A DNA stretch of 64,000 nucleotides. Source: Hymenobacter gummosus (GTDB taxonomy: Bacteria > Bacteroidota > Bacteroidia > Cytophagales > Hymenobacteraceae). The notes beneath the pieces were generated by a model. That model was not told the origin of the DNA, did not search any database, and saw only the letters and a list, made by a program, of their open reading frames with translations. Location: assembly GCF_003970915.1 (NCBI RefSeq), contig NZ_RXOF01000008.1, positions 211,505-275,504 of the forward strand, given 5' to 3'. Shown here one piece after another: positions 8,635 to 17,899 of the stretch; position 1 is the first letter of the stretch; every line of letters begins with the position of its first letter. A program made the position numbers and the translations under genes.

Positions 8635-9108
8635 CTAGGAGGCCAGCGCGGTGGCCGGGGCGTCGGCGGGCAGCAGGCGGCGCAGGCGCTGCCAGGCCTT
8701 GCCCACGGTGGCGGGGCTGATGGAGGCGGTGCAGCCCTGCTCCACCAGGTAGGCGGCCAGGCGGCGCAGCGGCCAGTGGCGGGCCTGCGGCGCCTCGGGG
8801 CCGCTGATGAGGCCGGCCAGGGCCTCTTCCACGGCCGGGGTGAGCTTGGTGGGCGCGCCGCCCTGGGGCGGGGCGTTGAGGTAGGTGTCGAGGCCCTGCT
8901 GGCGGAACAGGCGGCGCAGGGCGTACACCCGGCCCACCGTCATGCCCAGGCGCCGGGCGGTGTCGGCCACGGGGCGGGCGGCGTCCCAGTCGCGCAGGGT
9001 TTCGGCGCGGTTGCGCTGGCGCGGGTCCAGGTCGGGGCGGGCCAGGTAGTGGAGCAGCGCCGCGCGCTGGGCCACGTCGAGGCGGAGCGAGTCACGGTGG
9101 CGGCCCAT
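8635..9108 (-). CDS. Stand-alone helix-turn-helix protein resembling the N-terminus of IS630-type transposases
   Basis: 157 residues from the ATG at 9106-9108, 4 bp after the MFS stop codon, so the two genes are probably translationally coupled. The frame stays open upstream to 9288, but that would overlap the MFS gene by 176 bp and is unlikely. A first homeodomain-like HTH lies around residues 35-75 (LRDWDAARPVADTARRLGM) and a second winged part around 110-145 (RRLAAYLVEQGCTASISPATV). This is the order seen in IS630/Tc1-like transposase N-termini, but no DDE catalytic domain follows. Placement between an importer and a glucosidase suggests a DNA-binding regulator of the locus, not an active transposase. 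Confidence 0.68.
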   Translation of the reverse strand: MGRHRDSLRLDVAQRAALLHYLARPDLDPRQRNRAETLRDWDAARPVADTARRLGMTVGRVYALRRLFRQQGLDTYLNAPPQGGAPTKLTPAVEEALAGLISGPEAPQARHWPLRRLAAYLVEQGCTASISPATVGKAWQRLRRLLPADAPATALAS

Positions 9109-9112
9109 ACTG

Positions 9113-10414
9113 CTACGCCAAGTAAGAGGTAAAATCGGGCCGGTGGCCGCGCAGGCCGTACCAGCCGATGTACACGTAGCACACGACCGGCAGCAGGAAG
9201 GCCAGGCGCAGGGCGTGCACGCCGCCGCCCCCCAGTTGGCTGTCGGCCACCATGCCGAACAGCGGCGGAATGATGGCCCCGCCCACAATGGCCGCCGACA
9301 GCAGCCCGGAGGCGTCCTCGGTGTGGCGGCCCAGGCCGGCCACGGCCAGCGTGAAGATGACCGGGAACATAATTGAGTTCATCAGCCCCACGGCCAGCAG
9401 CGTCCACATGGCCACCGCGCCGGTGGTATTGATGGAAATGAGCACCAAGGCCACGGCACCCACGGCAGTCAGCGTCAGCACCCGGGCGGGCCGGGCCACG
9501 CGCAGCACCCCGATGCCCAGGAAGCGGCCGACCATGGCGCAGCCCCAGTACAGCGACACCCGCACCCCGGCCGCGGCGGCGCTCAGGCCCAGCACCTCGG
9601 GCTGCTCCAGGTAGCTCACGATGTGCGAGCCAATGGCCACTTCGGCACCGACGTAGGTGAAGATGCCCACTAGGCCCAGCAGCAAATGGCGGTAGTGCCA
9701 GGCGCGGCGGGTGTCGCCGGAGGCGGCCGGGGCGTGCGTAATCTGCGGCAGCTTCAGGAAGGCCAGCGCCCCGCTAATGAGCAGCATCACCGCCCCGATG
9801 CCCAGGTACAGGCGCTGCACCGGCGACACATCCAGCGCGGCGGCAGCGGCGGCCGAGAGTTTGTCGAGCTTGGGCAGGTTGGTCAGGATGAGGGCCGAGC
9901 CCAGCAGCGGCGCCAGGAAGGTGGCCAGGGAGTTGAAGGCCTGGGTGAGCGTGAGGCGCGAGGAAGCCGTTTCGGGCGGACCGAGGATGGCCACGTACGG
10001 ATTGCCGGCTACCTGCAAGGTGACGATGCCCGTGGCCAGCACGAACAGCGCGCCCAGAAACAGCCCGAAGGTGTGGCTGGCCGCGGCGGGGTAAAACAAA
10101 AACGCCCCCAGCGCCGCTACCACGAAGCCCACCAGCATGCCGCGCTTGTAGCCCAGGTGCTTTACCACCAGCCCCGCCGGCACGCCCATCACCAGGTAGG
10201 CGCCGAAAAAGCAGAAGTTGATAAGGTTGGCCTGGGTGTAGCTGAGCTGGAATACCGCCTTCAGGTAGGGAATCAGGATGTCATTCAGACAGGTGATGAA
10301 CCCCATCATAAAGAACAGCACCGTGAGCGAAGCCAGGGCGGAGCCGTAGCGCGGCTGCGGGCCGGTGGCCGAGGCCGCGGGCGGCGAAGTAGCGGAAATA
10401 ACGGGAGCGGCCAT
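9113..10414 (-). CDS. MFS sugar transporter, FucP/glucose-galactose family
   Basis: 433 residues from the ATG at 10412-10414; longer open starts add only a proline-rich tail. Twelve membrane segments are expected. The family signatures FFMMGFITCLNDILIPYLK near the N-terminus, LQVAGNPYVAILGP and LTLTQAFNSLATFLAPLLGS are characteristic of FucP-type proton symporters for fucose, glucose or galactose. In this operon it should bring glucose released by the GH3 enzyme across the inner membrane. Its upstream gap contains inverted repeat d, and the HTH gene begins 4 bp after its stop codon. Confidence 0.9.
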   Translation of the reverse strand: MAAPVISATSPPAASATGPQPRYGSALASLTVLFFMMGFITCLNDILIPYLKAVFQLSYTQANLINFCFFGAYLVMGVPAGLVVKHLGYKRGMLVGFVVAALGAFLFYPAAASHTFGLFLGALFVLATGIVTLQVAGNPYVAILGPPETASSRLTLTQAFNSLATFLAPLLGSALILTNLPKLDKLSAAAAAALDVSPVQRLYLGIGAVMLLISGALAFLKLPQITHAPAASGDTRRAWHYRHLLLGLVGIFTYVGAEVAIGSHIVSYLEQPEVLGLSAAAAGVRVSLYWGCAMVGRFLGIGVLRVARPARVLTLTAVGAVALVLISINTTGAVAMWTLLAVGLMNSIMFPVIFTLAVAGLGRHTEDASGLLSAAIVGGAIIPPLFGMVADSQLGGGGVHALRLAFLLPVVCYVYIGWYGLRGHRPDFTSYLA

Positions 10415-10585
10415 AAGCTGGTCGAAAAGAAAGTCGGTGGAAAAACGCGCCGGCGGACCGGCGGAGGCAGGGCCAAACCGCCCCAGTGGGTGCGGCCCCG
10501 GCAGACGCCCCTGTTCCCAGAAAGGCCGGTCCCACAACCTGGCCAGTCTATTCTCGTCTGCCGCGGGCCGCCCCGTTTTGGGGGG

Positions 10586-10700
10586 TTGGTGCTTGGTTGG
10601 TAGTGCTTGGTGCCTGGTTGGCCGTGCGGTCAGGCTTGTTCATGCAGGCCCGCCAGAACGACCTAAGCACCAGGCACCAATAACTAAGCACGAAGCACTA
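10586..10700. repeat. Inverted repeat with degenerate tandem-word arms (locus d)
   Basis: The left arm (about 10586-10621) and right arm (about 10662-10700) share complementary words such as TTGGTGCCTGGT and TAGTGCTT. The right arm ends 6 bp before the GH16 stop codon (10707). Unlike the other loci, the left arm is about 170 bp from the next start codon (10414). Pairing is imperfect with several mismatches. Confidence 0.65.
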
Positions 10701-10706
10701 TCAACG

Positions 10707-11570
10707 CTATTCCGGGTACTGATAAAAGCGCACGTACTGCACCACCATTTCCTTCGGGAAGGGCTCCGAGGCCGACGGGTTGCCGTCGAAGTGCCCGCCC
10801 ACGGCCACGTTCAGGATGACGTAGAACGGGTTGTTGAAGGGGTACGGCGCCACGTCGTTGGGCGTGATGGTGTAAGTCAGCGTGCCGTCGACGTACCAGC
10901 GCAGCTGGTTTTCGCTGCGGATCAGCGAGAAGGTGTGGAAGTCCTGCGAAAAGTCGCCGGTGGGCAGCCGGTAGGTGGTGCCCTTGTACTGGTGGCTGGC
11001 GGTGTTGGCCCCGTAGTGCACGGTACTCACGTTCACGTCGGGCTGGGAGCCGCGCAGCTCCATGATGTCGATTTCGCCGCAGGCCGGCCAGCCCACCTGC
11101 CCGTCGTTGGTACCCAGCATCCAGATGGCGGGCCAGATGCCCTGCCCTTTCGGCAGCTTGGCGCGCACGTCGAGGCGGCCGAAGCCATAGTTCATCTTGT
11201 TTTTGGTGACGATGCGGGCCGAGGTGAACTGCTTGGCCCGCAGCTGCTCGCGCCGGGCCTGAATGTGCAGCTCGCCGCTTTGCAGGTACAGGTTGTTGGT
11301 GGAGTTGGTGGTGGCCTGCAGCTCCTGGTTGTACCAGTCGTCCTGCACTTCGTAGGTCCACTTCTGCGGGTCCAGGCCGCCGCCGTCGAATTCGTCGCTG
11401 TGGCTGGCTACCAGCTGGGTGTAGGCCGCAAACTCGCGGGCGGCGGCGTTGGGCTCGGGCTTGGCCGGCTGGGGAATGGGCTTGGGCGGCTCCTCGGTGC
11501 AGGCCGTCAGGCCCAGGGCCAGGCCCAGGCCGGCGGCGGTGCGGAGCAGGGTGGTCGGAAGCAGAAACAT
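10707..11570 (-). CDS. Glycoside hydrolase family 16 lipoprotein (beta-1,3-glucanase/laminarinase type)
   Basis: 287 residues. A signal peptide ends in a lipobox (LTAC, Cys24), so the enzyme should be membrane-anchored, likely at the cell surface. The GH16 beta-jelly-roll spans about 55-287. The active site EIDIME gives nucleophile Glu166, Asp168 and acid/base Glu171. Substrate-cleft tryptophans in GIWPAIWMLGTNDGQVGWPACG match laminarinase-like GH16 enzymes. It sits after SusD and the PKD lipoprotein, the usual order for a beta-glucan utilization locus. Activity on beta-1,3 or mixed-linkage glucan is expected but not proven. Confidence 0.92.
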   Translation of the reverse strand: MFLLPTTLLRTAAGLGLALGLTACTEEPPKPIPQPAKPEPNAAAREFAAYTQLVASHSDEFDGGGLDPQKWTYEVQDDWYNQELQATTNSTNNLYLQSGELHIQARREQLRAKQFTSARIVTKNKMNYGFGRLDVRAKLPKGQGIWPAIWMLGTNDGQVGWPACGEIDIMELRGSQPDVNVSTVHYGANTASHQYKGTTYRLPTGDFSQDFHTFSLIRSENQLRWYVDGTLTYTITPNDVAPYPFNNPFYVILNVAVGGHFDGNPSASEPFPKEMVVQYVRFYQYPE

Positions 11571-11572
11571 CA

Positions 11573-11707
11573 GGGATACTTGGTAGTAGGTATTGGGCGG
11601 TGGGAAAGTGGTATCAGGTAACTGGGGCGCGGCACCGAAAGATTCGAGCTGCCGAAAACCGGCCCTGCTTTTTACTACCTGATACCCACTTCCACCTACC
11701 AGGAATT
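11573..11707. repeat. Intercistronic inverted repeat (locus e)
   Basis: The left arm (about 11573-11633) and right arm (11672-11707) pair over a core where GGTGGAAGTGGGTATCAGG matches with a few changes. The left arm starts 3 bp upstream of the GH16 start codon and the right arm overlaps the stop codon of the upstream PKD gene. Confidence 0.65.
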
Positions 11708-12971
11708 ACTTCACGCGCAGCTTCATGGTGTGCACCACGGCACCCGAGGGCGGCCCCACGCGCAGCACCATGTGCGTGTTGTCGATGGACAGAATGCGGT
11801 AGATGCGGTTGGCCGCGTCCGTCACGCCGATAAAGGCCGTGGGCGAGGTCAGCTCAAACTGCGCAATGCCGGCGCCGGTGGCGGCCCCGAAGGTGAAGGC
11901 CGAGGTGCCCGAGCGCGGCGCCGAGCAGCCCGCCCCGCCGGCCACCAGCGTTTCGGCCAGGGCGTTGTAGGTGTACTGGTTGGCGGTGGTGAAGGTAAAC
12001 TCGTCGTCGGCCTGGCAGGCGGGCAGCGAGCCGGCCGCGCCGCCGGGGTAGTACGTGGTGGGGTTGGCGTCGTCGGGGCCCACCACGATGGCGGCGGGCT
12101 GGGTGTTGTCGAGCACCCAGGTGCGCGAGGAGCCGCCGGTCAGCAGCTGCTTGGCCCGGTCGATGGCCGACAGCTGGGGCATGAGCGTCACCTCCGTTTT
12201 GGTGCCGTCGGGGTTGGTGCCCTGCAGGCGCAGGCGGGTGGCCGTGGCCTCCAGGATGTCGTAGGTTTTGTTGCTCACCGAGTCGGGCAGGCCGATAAAG
12301 GCTCCCCGGCCCTGCAGCACGATCTGGCCCAGGTTGCCGTTGGGCCGGAACACGAACGCGCCGTTGCTGTTGCGGGCCGTGCCGCAGGCGCCGCCGGCGT
12401 AGGTGCCGCCGGCCGCGTCGTAGGCGTACGAGAAGTTATTGGTGAACGAAAACTGGTCGTCGGCCTGACAGGCCGGCAGCGGAGCCGCCGACGAGGACAG
12501 CACCGCCCCCGAGGCCGACAGCCGCTTGATGGCGCCGGCCTGGTCGCTGAAGGTCCACGACGTGGAGCCCGAGCCCGAGCAGGCGGCCAGCACGCCGAAG
12601 GCGGCGTTGGAGCAGGCCGTCGGGATGGTCACCGTCTGCGGCACGAAGCTGGTGCCGCCGCGGCCGGCCACGGCCAGCTTCACGGTGTAGGTGCCGGGCC
12701 GGGTGTAGGTGTGCGTCACCGTCTCGCGCGACTCCAGGGAGGAGCCGTCGCCGAAGTCCCACTGGTAGAGGAAGCCATTCTGGCTGGTGCTGGTGAAGGT
12801 GGCCACCACCGGGTACTGCGCGGTATTCAGCTGCACGGTGAAGCTGGCGGCCGGTGCGGGGCCGTCCAGCTTGCCTTCTTCCTGCTCGCAGGCGCTCAGG
12901 GCGCAGCAGGCGCCGGCCAACAGCAGCCAAGCGGCCGGGCGGTGGTATATCGTTGAGAATAAAGAAGTCAT
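11706..12971 (-). CDS. PKD-domain surface lipoprotein (putative glycan-binding, SusE/F position)
   Basis: 421 residues from the ATG at 12969-12971. A lipobox SACE gives lipid-anchored Cys28. A PKD domain follows (about 40-118, WDFGDGSS). Then come two copies of a module of about 130-150 residues, each with a W(T/V)(F/L)xD-like start, PACQADD(Q/E)F(S/T)FT and YDILEATA/YRILSIDN blocks. Genes of this shape commonly sit right after SusD in beta-glucan loci and hold glycan at the surface; that role is inferred from position. No catalytic motif is seen. The 150-bp gap to susD shows no clear promoter. Confidence 0.75.
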   Translation of the reverse strand: MTSLFSTIYHRPAAWLLLAGACCALSACEQEEGKLDGPAPAASFTVQLNTAQYPVVATFTSTSQNGFLYQWDFGDGSSLESRETVTHTYTRPGTYTVKLAVAGRGGTSFVPQTVTIPTACSNAAFGVLAACSGSGSTSWTFSDQAGAIKRLSASGAVLSSSAAPLPACQADDQFSFTNNFSYAYDAAGGTYAGGACGTARNSNGAFVFRPNGNLGQIVLQGRGAFIGLPDSVSNKTYDILEATATRLRLQGTNPDGTKTEVTLMPQLSAIDRAKQLLTGGSSRTWVLDNTQPAAIVVGPDDANPTTYYPGGAAGSLPACQADDEFTFTTANQYTYNALAETLVAGGAGCSAPRSGTSAFTFGAATGAGIAQFELTSPTAFIGVTDAANRIYRILSIDNTHMVLRVGPPSGAVVHTMKLRVK

Positions 12972-13125
12972 GGGCGTGTGAGGTTGAAACGAAGGGGAAT
13001 AGCGCGGCAACAGCGCACCGGGCAGCCGCCCGCAGAGGGCAGCGCAGGGGCAGGCAGCAGGGTTGGGGGAAGGCAGCGGGCGGCCGTCGGCGCAGGGGCG
13101 CGGCGGCCGCCTCTCTCCTACTGGG

Positions 13126-14631
13126 TTAGTAGCCGGGGTTCTGCGTCAGGTTGGGGTTGGCGTCGCGCTCCGACTGCGGAATGGGCAGCACGATGTTGAA
13201 GGGCTTCACGCCCTTGGCCTGCAGGGCGGGCAGGGTCAGCAGCTTGCCGGTGCGCTTCAAATCAAACCACCGGTCGTTTTCGAAGGCCAGCTCGTAGCGC
13301 CGCTCCCGAATGACGGCGTCGGTGAAGTTCGGGGTGCTAGCCGTCAGGTCGCGGGTGGAGGGCTGGTCGAGGGGCAGGCCAAAGGCGCGGCGGCGCACCC
13401 GGTTGATGGCCTCCAGCCCGCGGGCCGTGGGGCCGTCAGCTTCGGCCAGGATGAGGTACACATCGGCCAGGCGCAGCACCGGAATGTTCAGCGGCGAGTC
13501 CCAGATGTTGGTGTTGGTCTTGCCCACAAACCACTTCTTCAGGCCGTAGCCGTTGGGCGAACCGGGCAGGGAAGCCGGCTGCGAGGGCGAAGTGCTGCCG
13601 GCCGGGTACGCGTCGCCGGGCTTCCAGATGGTCACGTCGCGGCGCAGGTCGCCGGTTTCGTAGCCGTTCACGAACTCGGCCTCGGGAATGTTGAAGCCGT
13701 AGCCGCCCTGCGGGGTGAGGCCCTGGCCGCGGGGGCCGAAGAACTCGTTGCCGCTGAAGCCGAGGCCGTCCTGGGTCCACTGGTTCAGGCCCGACACGTA
13801 CTGCACCTCAAACAACGACTCCTTGCCGTTCTCGTTGGCTACCTTGAAGTTGTCGGCGTAGTCGGCCCAGAGGTCCTTGCCGGCGGCGCGGGCGGCCGTG
13901 ATGGTTTCGTTGGCCACGCGGGCGGCTTCGGAGCGGTTGCCGCGGGTCAGCTGCACCTTGGCCAGCAGGCCCATGGCGGCCAGCTTGGTGGCGCGGCCGA
14001 GGTCGGCACCGGCGTAGCTGTTGGGCAAATCGTTGCCGGTGGAGGCTTCCGTCAAGTCCTGCACAATCTGGTCGTACACCCGGTCGACGGGGCTGCGCGG
14101 GATGTTCACCTGGTCGAGCGAGGTGGGCGGCACCGTAATCAGCGGCACTTCGCCGTAGGCGCGCACCAGGTCGAAGTAGTACTTGGCGCGCAGGAACTTG
14201 GCTTCGGCAATGCAGCGGCGGCGGAGGGCGTCGCTCATGTTGGCAATGCCGGGCACGCGCTGAATCACCACGTTGGCGCGGCCGATGCCCACGTAGCAGC
14301 CGCCCCAGAGGCGGTTGATGACGGGGTTGGTGGCCGGGATGTTGAAGTTGTCGAGCTGCTGAAACTCAATACCGTCGCCGCCGCCGCCGCCGCCCGTCAC
14401 CGAGTTATCGGCCATGATGTCGCCGATACCCCAGAGGGCGTAGTTGTACTGCCCGGCCTTGCCCAGCTCGCTGTACACGGCGTTGGTGGCCTGAATGGCG
14501 TCGGTTTCGGTTTGGTAGAAGTTTTCCTCGGTGACCGAGTCGTTGGGCGACACGTCGAGCCATTTCTCGCCGCAGCCCGTCAGCAGCCCCAGCAGCGCCA
14601 GCGTACCCAGGGTTTGTTTTACCGTTATCAT
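13126..14631 (-). CDS. RagB/SusD family outer-membrane glycan-binding lipoprotein (beta-glucan locus)
   Basis: 501 residues. Signal peptide with lipobox LTGC (Cys20), followed by the typical SusD opening WLDVSPNDSVTEENFYQ and TPR-like helices. The C-terminal SusD region includes LRLADVYLILAEA, INRVRRRAFG, RRYELAFENDRWFDLKR and the ending NPNLTQNPGY. It should cap the SusC channel and bind oligosaccharide before import. It follows susC, separated by 160 bp filled by inverted repeat f. Confidence 0.95.
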   Translation of the reverse strand: MITVKQTLGTLALLGLLTGCGEKWLDVSPNDSVTEENFYQTETDAIQATNAVYSELGKAGQYNYALWGIGDIMADNSVTGGGGGGDGIEFQQLDNFNIPATNPVINRLWGGCYVGIGRANVVIQRVPGIANMSDALRRRCIAEAKFLRAKYYFDLVRAYGEVPLITVPPTSLDQVNIPRSPVDRVYDQIVQDLTEASTGNDLPNSYAGADLGRATKLAAMGLLAKVQLTRGNRSEAARVANETITAARAAGKDLWADYADNFKVANENGKESLFEVQYVSGLNQWTQDGLGFSGNEFFGPRGQGLTPQGGYGFNIPEAEFVNGYETGDLRRDVTIWKPGDAYPAGSTSPSQPASLPGSPNGYGLKKWFVGKTNTNIWDSPLNIPVLRLADVYLILAEADGPTARGLEAINRVRRRAFGLPLDQPSTRDLTASTPNFTDAVIRERRYELAFENDRWFDLKRTGKLLTLPALQAKGVKPFNIVLPIPQSERDANPNLTQNPGY

Positions 14632-14639
14632 CAGAAATT

Positions 14640-14802
14640 GGGGTCTTAGGGTCTTGGGGGCTTAGGTGCTTGGGGCACGAAAGCTCACCCGGTTGTTTTT
14701 TGGGGGCTTGGGGGCTTGGGGGCTTGGGGGCTTAGAGGCGTCAGGTTATGGTCGATAAACCAAGTCCCTAAGACCCTAAGCCCCCAAGACCCTAAAAGCC
14801 TA
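14640..14802. repeat. Intercistronic inverted repeat with 8-bp tandem copies (locus f)
   Basis: Two left-arm segments lie before susD: 14640-14676, and 14702-14737 where the 8-mer TGGGGGCT occurs four times in direct succession. The right arm (14761-14802) runs over the susC stop codon and contains the exact complement, over 21 bp, of the 14647-14667 part of the left arm. The first left segment starts 8 bp upstream of the susD start codon. Confidence 0.8.
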
Positions 14803-17800
14803 AATTCAGGCCGACCAGCACTACGCGGGGCTGGGGGTAGATGCCGCGGTCGATGCCGGCGGCGCCCACTTCGGGGTCGTAGCCGGAGTAGTTGGTCAAG
14901 GTCACCAGGTTCTGGGCCGAGACGTACACGCGAATCTGCGAGGCCGAAATCTTCTGCATCACCGTCTTGGGCAGGGTGTAGCCCAGCGTGAGCAGTTTCA
15001 GGCGGGCGTAGGAGCCGTCTTCCACGAAGTACGACGACACGCGCAGGTTCTGGTTGGGGTCGGCGGCAATGGCGCGGGGCACGTCGTTGCTGGTGCCGGG
15101 GCCGGTCCAGCGGTTCAGCACCCGCGAGATGCCGCTGCCGTTGCCGTAGAGGGCGCCCTCGGTGTAGAAGCGGTTCAGGTTGTAGATGTCGTTGCCCTGC
15201 GAGCCTTGGATGAACACGTTCAGGTCAAAGCCCTTCCAGCTCACGGTGTTGGTGATGCCGTAGGTGAAATCGGGCACCGGGGAGCCGATGTACACCCGGT
15301 CGTCGGCGTTGATCAGCCCGTCGCCGTTCGAGTCCTTGAAGCGCAGGTCGCCGGGGGCGGCGCCGTTCTGGGTGGCGTGGCTGCGCACGTCCTCGGGCGT
15401 CTGGAACAGCCCGTCGGCCTGGAAGCCGTAGAAGTTGCCCGGGGCCTGGCCCACGTTGTAGCGCACAATCACGCCGCCGCGGGAGCTGTAGCCGTCGTAG
15501 GGCTTGCCCAGGCCCAAGGACTCCAGGTTGGACTTGTAGTGCGACACGTTCAGGGTGGTCGTCCAGCTGAAGGCTCCGCCCTCGCCGCGCACGTTGTGCG
15601 AGGTCAAGGAGAAGTCGATGCCCTTGTTGGTGACCTTGGCCGCGTTGGTCGACACCGACTCGTAGGTACCCGACACGAGCGAGGGCGTCACCGGCGCAAT
15701 CAGGTTAGGCGAGGTGCGCTTGTACACGTCGATGGCGGCCTCGATGCGGTTGTCGAGCAGGCCCAGGTCCAGGCCGATGTTCGTCTGGTTGTTGTCTTCC
15801 CAGTTCAGGTTGCCGTTGGCCAGGCGCGTCGGGGCGGCGCCCACGTTCACGGCGCCGTCGGGCCCGAAGGGGTACTGAATGCCCGAGTTGATGACGTACA
15901 GATACTGGAAGGGGTTTGCGTTCAGGGCGTTACCCACCCGTCCCCAACCGCCGCGCAGCTTCAGGTTGCTCACGGTGCTCTGGTCTTTCAGGAACGCCTC
16001 CTCCGAGATGCGCCATCCAGCCGACACGCCCGGGAAGAAGCCGAACTTCTTGCCCTGGTCGAAGGCGTAGGTGCCGTCGTAGCGGGCAATGGCCTGGAAG
16101 AGGTACTTGCCGCCGAACTCGTAGTTGAGGCGCCCGAAGTACGAAGCCAGGCGCTGGGGCGGCGCGATGTAGCCGCTGGCGCCGCGGAATTCGTTGATCG
16201 GGCCGTTGTTGACGTTCTGCAAATCGTTGCGGGAGTAGCCCGAGCGGGCCGCTTCCACGAACTGCCGGTCGAACTGCTGGGCCGACTGGCCGGCCAGGAA
16301 CGTCACCTGGTGCTTCTCGGCGAAGAGCCGGTCGAAGGTCAGGGTGTTTTCAATCAGGTAGCTCGGCGCGTAGGTATTGTTGGCCACGGCACCGGCCAGG
16401 GTGTAGCGCTGGGAGTTGGCCAGCTTGGGCCGGAACGAGCGGTAGTTGTCGAAAATCAGGTCCGTGCCGACGTTGGTGCGGAAGCGCAGGCCTTTCACCG
16501 GCTCCAGCTCGGCGAAGAAGGTGCTGATGACGCGGTTGCGGGTGAACTTCTTGTTGTCGATCAGCGCCACGGCCAGCGGGTTCTCCTCCACGAAGTTGTC
16601 CACGTTGCCCAGCGGCTCGTACCAGGTGCCGTCGGGGCGGTAGGCGGGGATGGTGGCCGGAATCTGCGAGGCGAAGCTGATAACCCCGAACTCCGAGCCG
16701 CCAGCGTCCACGCGGCGGTCATTCAGGTGGGTGAGCGAGATGTTGTTGCCCACTTTCAGCATACGGCCCAGCTGCAAATCCCCGTTGGCGCGCACCGTGA
16801 AACGCTCGAAGTGCGAGCCGACGATGGTGCCGTCCTGCTGGAAATACGTACCCGACACGGCGTAGCGGGCCTTTTCGCTGCCGCCCTGGGCCGAGAGGGA
16901 GTAGTTCTGAATGGCGGCGCGGCGGAAAATAAGGTCCTGCCAGTTGGTGCCCTCGCCCAGCGCGGCCGGGTCGCGCAGCTTGTCCACCACGATGGGCTGA
17001 CCCGCGGCCAGGCGGTTTTCGTTGTTGATGACGGCGTACTCCTCAGCGTTGAGCATGTCCAGCTTGCGCCACACCTGCTGCACGCCGCGGTAAGCCTCGA
17101 AGTTGATGTTGGTTTTGCCCGCCTTGCCGCGCTTGGTGGTAATGATAACCACCCCGTTGGCGGCGCGCAGGCCGTAGATAGCCGTGGCCGAGGCATCCTT
17201 CAGCACGTCGATGCTCTCGATGTCGTTGGGGCTGATGGCGTTCAGCTGGTTTTCGCCCTGGTCGGAGGGCAGCGGGAAGCCGTCGACCACGTACAGCGGG
17301 GCGTTGTTGCCGGCCGAGGTAAGGCCGCGGATGCGCACCGCCGTGCCGGCGGCACCGCCCGGGTCACCGCCGCCGGCCGTTACCGTCACGCCGGCCACGC
17401 GGCCCTGCAGGGCCTGGGCTGCATCGGCAATGGGCTGGGCCTTCACTGCCTCCGCCGACACCGACGACACCGCCCCGGTCACGCTGCCGCGCTCCTGGGT
17501 GCCGTAGCCCACTACTACCACTTCGCTCAGCGCCTGCAGGTCTTCCTCTAGCTTCACCGTCAGCCCCGAGGTGGGGCCCGCCACGGTGACTTCCTGCTTG
17601 ATGTAGCCCACCGAGCTGATAACCAGAGTACTGCCATCGGGCACATTCAGCGCGAAGACGCCGTCGGCGTTGGTGCTGGTGCCCAAGCTGGTGCCCTTCA
17701 CAATAACGGTGACGCCGGGCATAGGCGCCCCGTCGCTCTGCGTGACGCGGCCCGATACGGGCACATCGGCCACGACGCGCCCGGCGGCCGGGCCGGCCGG

Positions 17801-17899
17801 GGCAGCCGCCAGGGCGGGGGCGGCCAGCGTCAGCAGCCCGCAGGCGGCTAGCGGCACGGCCCGCCGCAGTACGGAAAACGGGTAAAAGTGGTAGCTCAT
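14792..17899 (-). CDS. SusC/RagA family TonB-linked outer-membrane transporter (beta-glucan locus)
   Basis: 1035 residues from the ATG at 17897-17899; the frame extends 26 codons further upstream but without a better start. Signal peptide, then a carboxypeptidase-like regulatory domain (VSGRVTQSDGAPMPGVTVIVKG), the conserved linker EVVVVGYGTQ, a TonB plug domain (VRIRGLTSAGNNAPLYVVDGFP, VLKDASATAIYG, ANGVVIITTK) and a 22-strand barrel ending GLNLGF. It imports oligosaccharides together with the following SusD. It is preceded by a leader of about 320 nt and by the shared promoter module described at 18230-18340. Confidence 0.96.
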   Translation of the reverse strand: MSYHFYPFSVLRRAVPLAACGLLTLAAPALAAAPAGPAAGRVVADVPVSGRVTQSDGAPMPGVTVIVKGTSLGTSTNADGVFALNVPDGSTLVISSVGYIKQEVTVAGPTSGLTVKLEEDLQALSEVVVVGYGTQERGSVTGAVSSVSAEAVKAQPIADAAQALQGRVAGVTVTAGGGDPGGAAGTAVRIRGLTSAGNNAPLYVVDGFPLPSDQGENQLNAISPNDIESIDVLKDASATAIYGLRAANGVVIITTKRGKAGKTNINFEAYRGVQQVWRKLDMLNAEEYAVINNENRLAAGQPIVVDKLRDPAALGEGTNWQDLIFRRAAIQNYSLSAQGGSEKARYAVSGTYFQQDGTIVGSHFERFTVRANGDLQLGRMLKVGNNISLTHLNDRRVDAGGSEFGVISFASQIPATIPAYRPDGTWYEPLGNVDNFVEENPLAVALIDNKKFTRNRVISTFFAELEPVKGLRFRTNVGTDLIFDNYRSFRPKLANSQRYTLAGAVANNTYAPSYLIENTLTFDRLFAEKHQVTFLAGQSAQQFDRQFVEAARSGYSRNDLQNVNNGPINEFRGASGYIAPPQRLASYFGRLNYEFGGKYLFQAIARYDGTYAFDQGKKFGFFPGVSAGWRISEEAFLKDQSTVSNLKLRGGWGRVGNALNANPFQYLYVINSGIQYPFGPDGAVNVGAAPTRLANGNLNWEDNNQTNIGLDLGLLDNRIEAAIDVYKRTSPNLIAPVTPSLVSGTYESVSTNAAKVTNKGIDFSLTSHNVRGEGGAFSWTTTLNVSHYKSNLESLGLGKPYDGYSSRGGVIVRYNVGQAPGNFYGFQADGLFQTPEDVRSHATQNGAAPGDLRFKDSNGDGLINADDRVYIGSPVPDFTYGITNTVSWKGFDLNVFIQGSQGNDIYNLNRFYTEGALYGNGSGISRVLNRWTGPGTSNDVPRAIAADPNQNLRVSSYFVEDGSYARLKLLTLGYTLPKTVMQKISASQIRVYVSAQNLVTLTNYSGYDPEVGAAGIDRGIYPQPRVVLVGLNLGF

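Noticed and set aside
8635-9108. Remnant of an IS630 insertion sequence
   Set aside because: No terminal inverted repeats, no DDE domain remains, and tight operon spacing on both sides argue for a retained gene.
14702-14737. Possible short CRISPR-like or microsatellite array
   Set aside because: The repeated unit is 8 bp with no spacers and pairs with a nearby complementary arm; it belongs to the intercistronic hairpin family.
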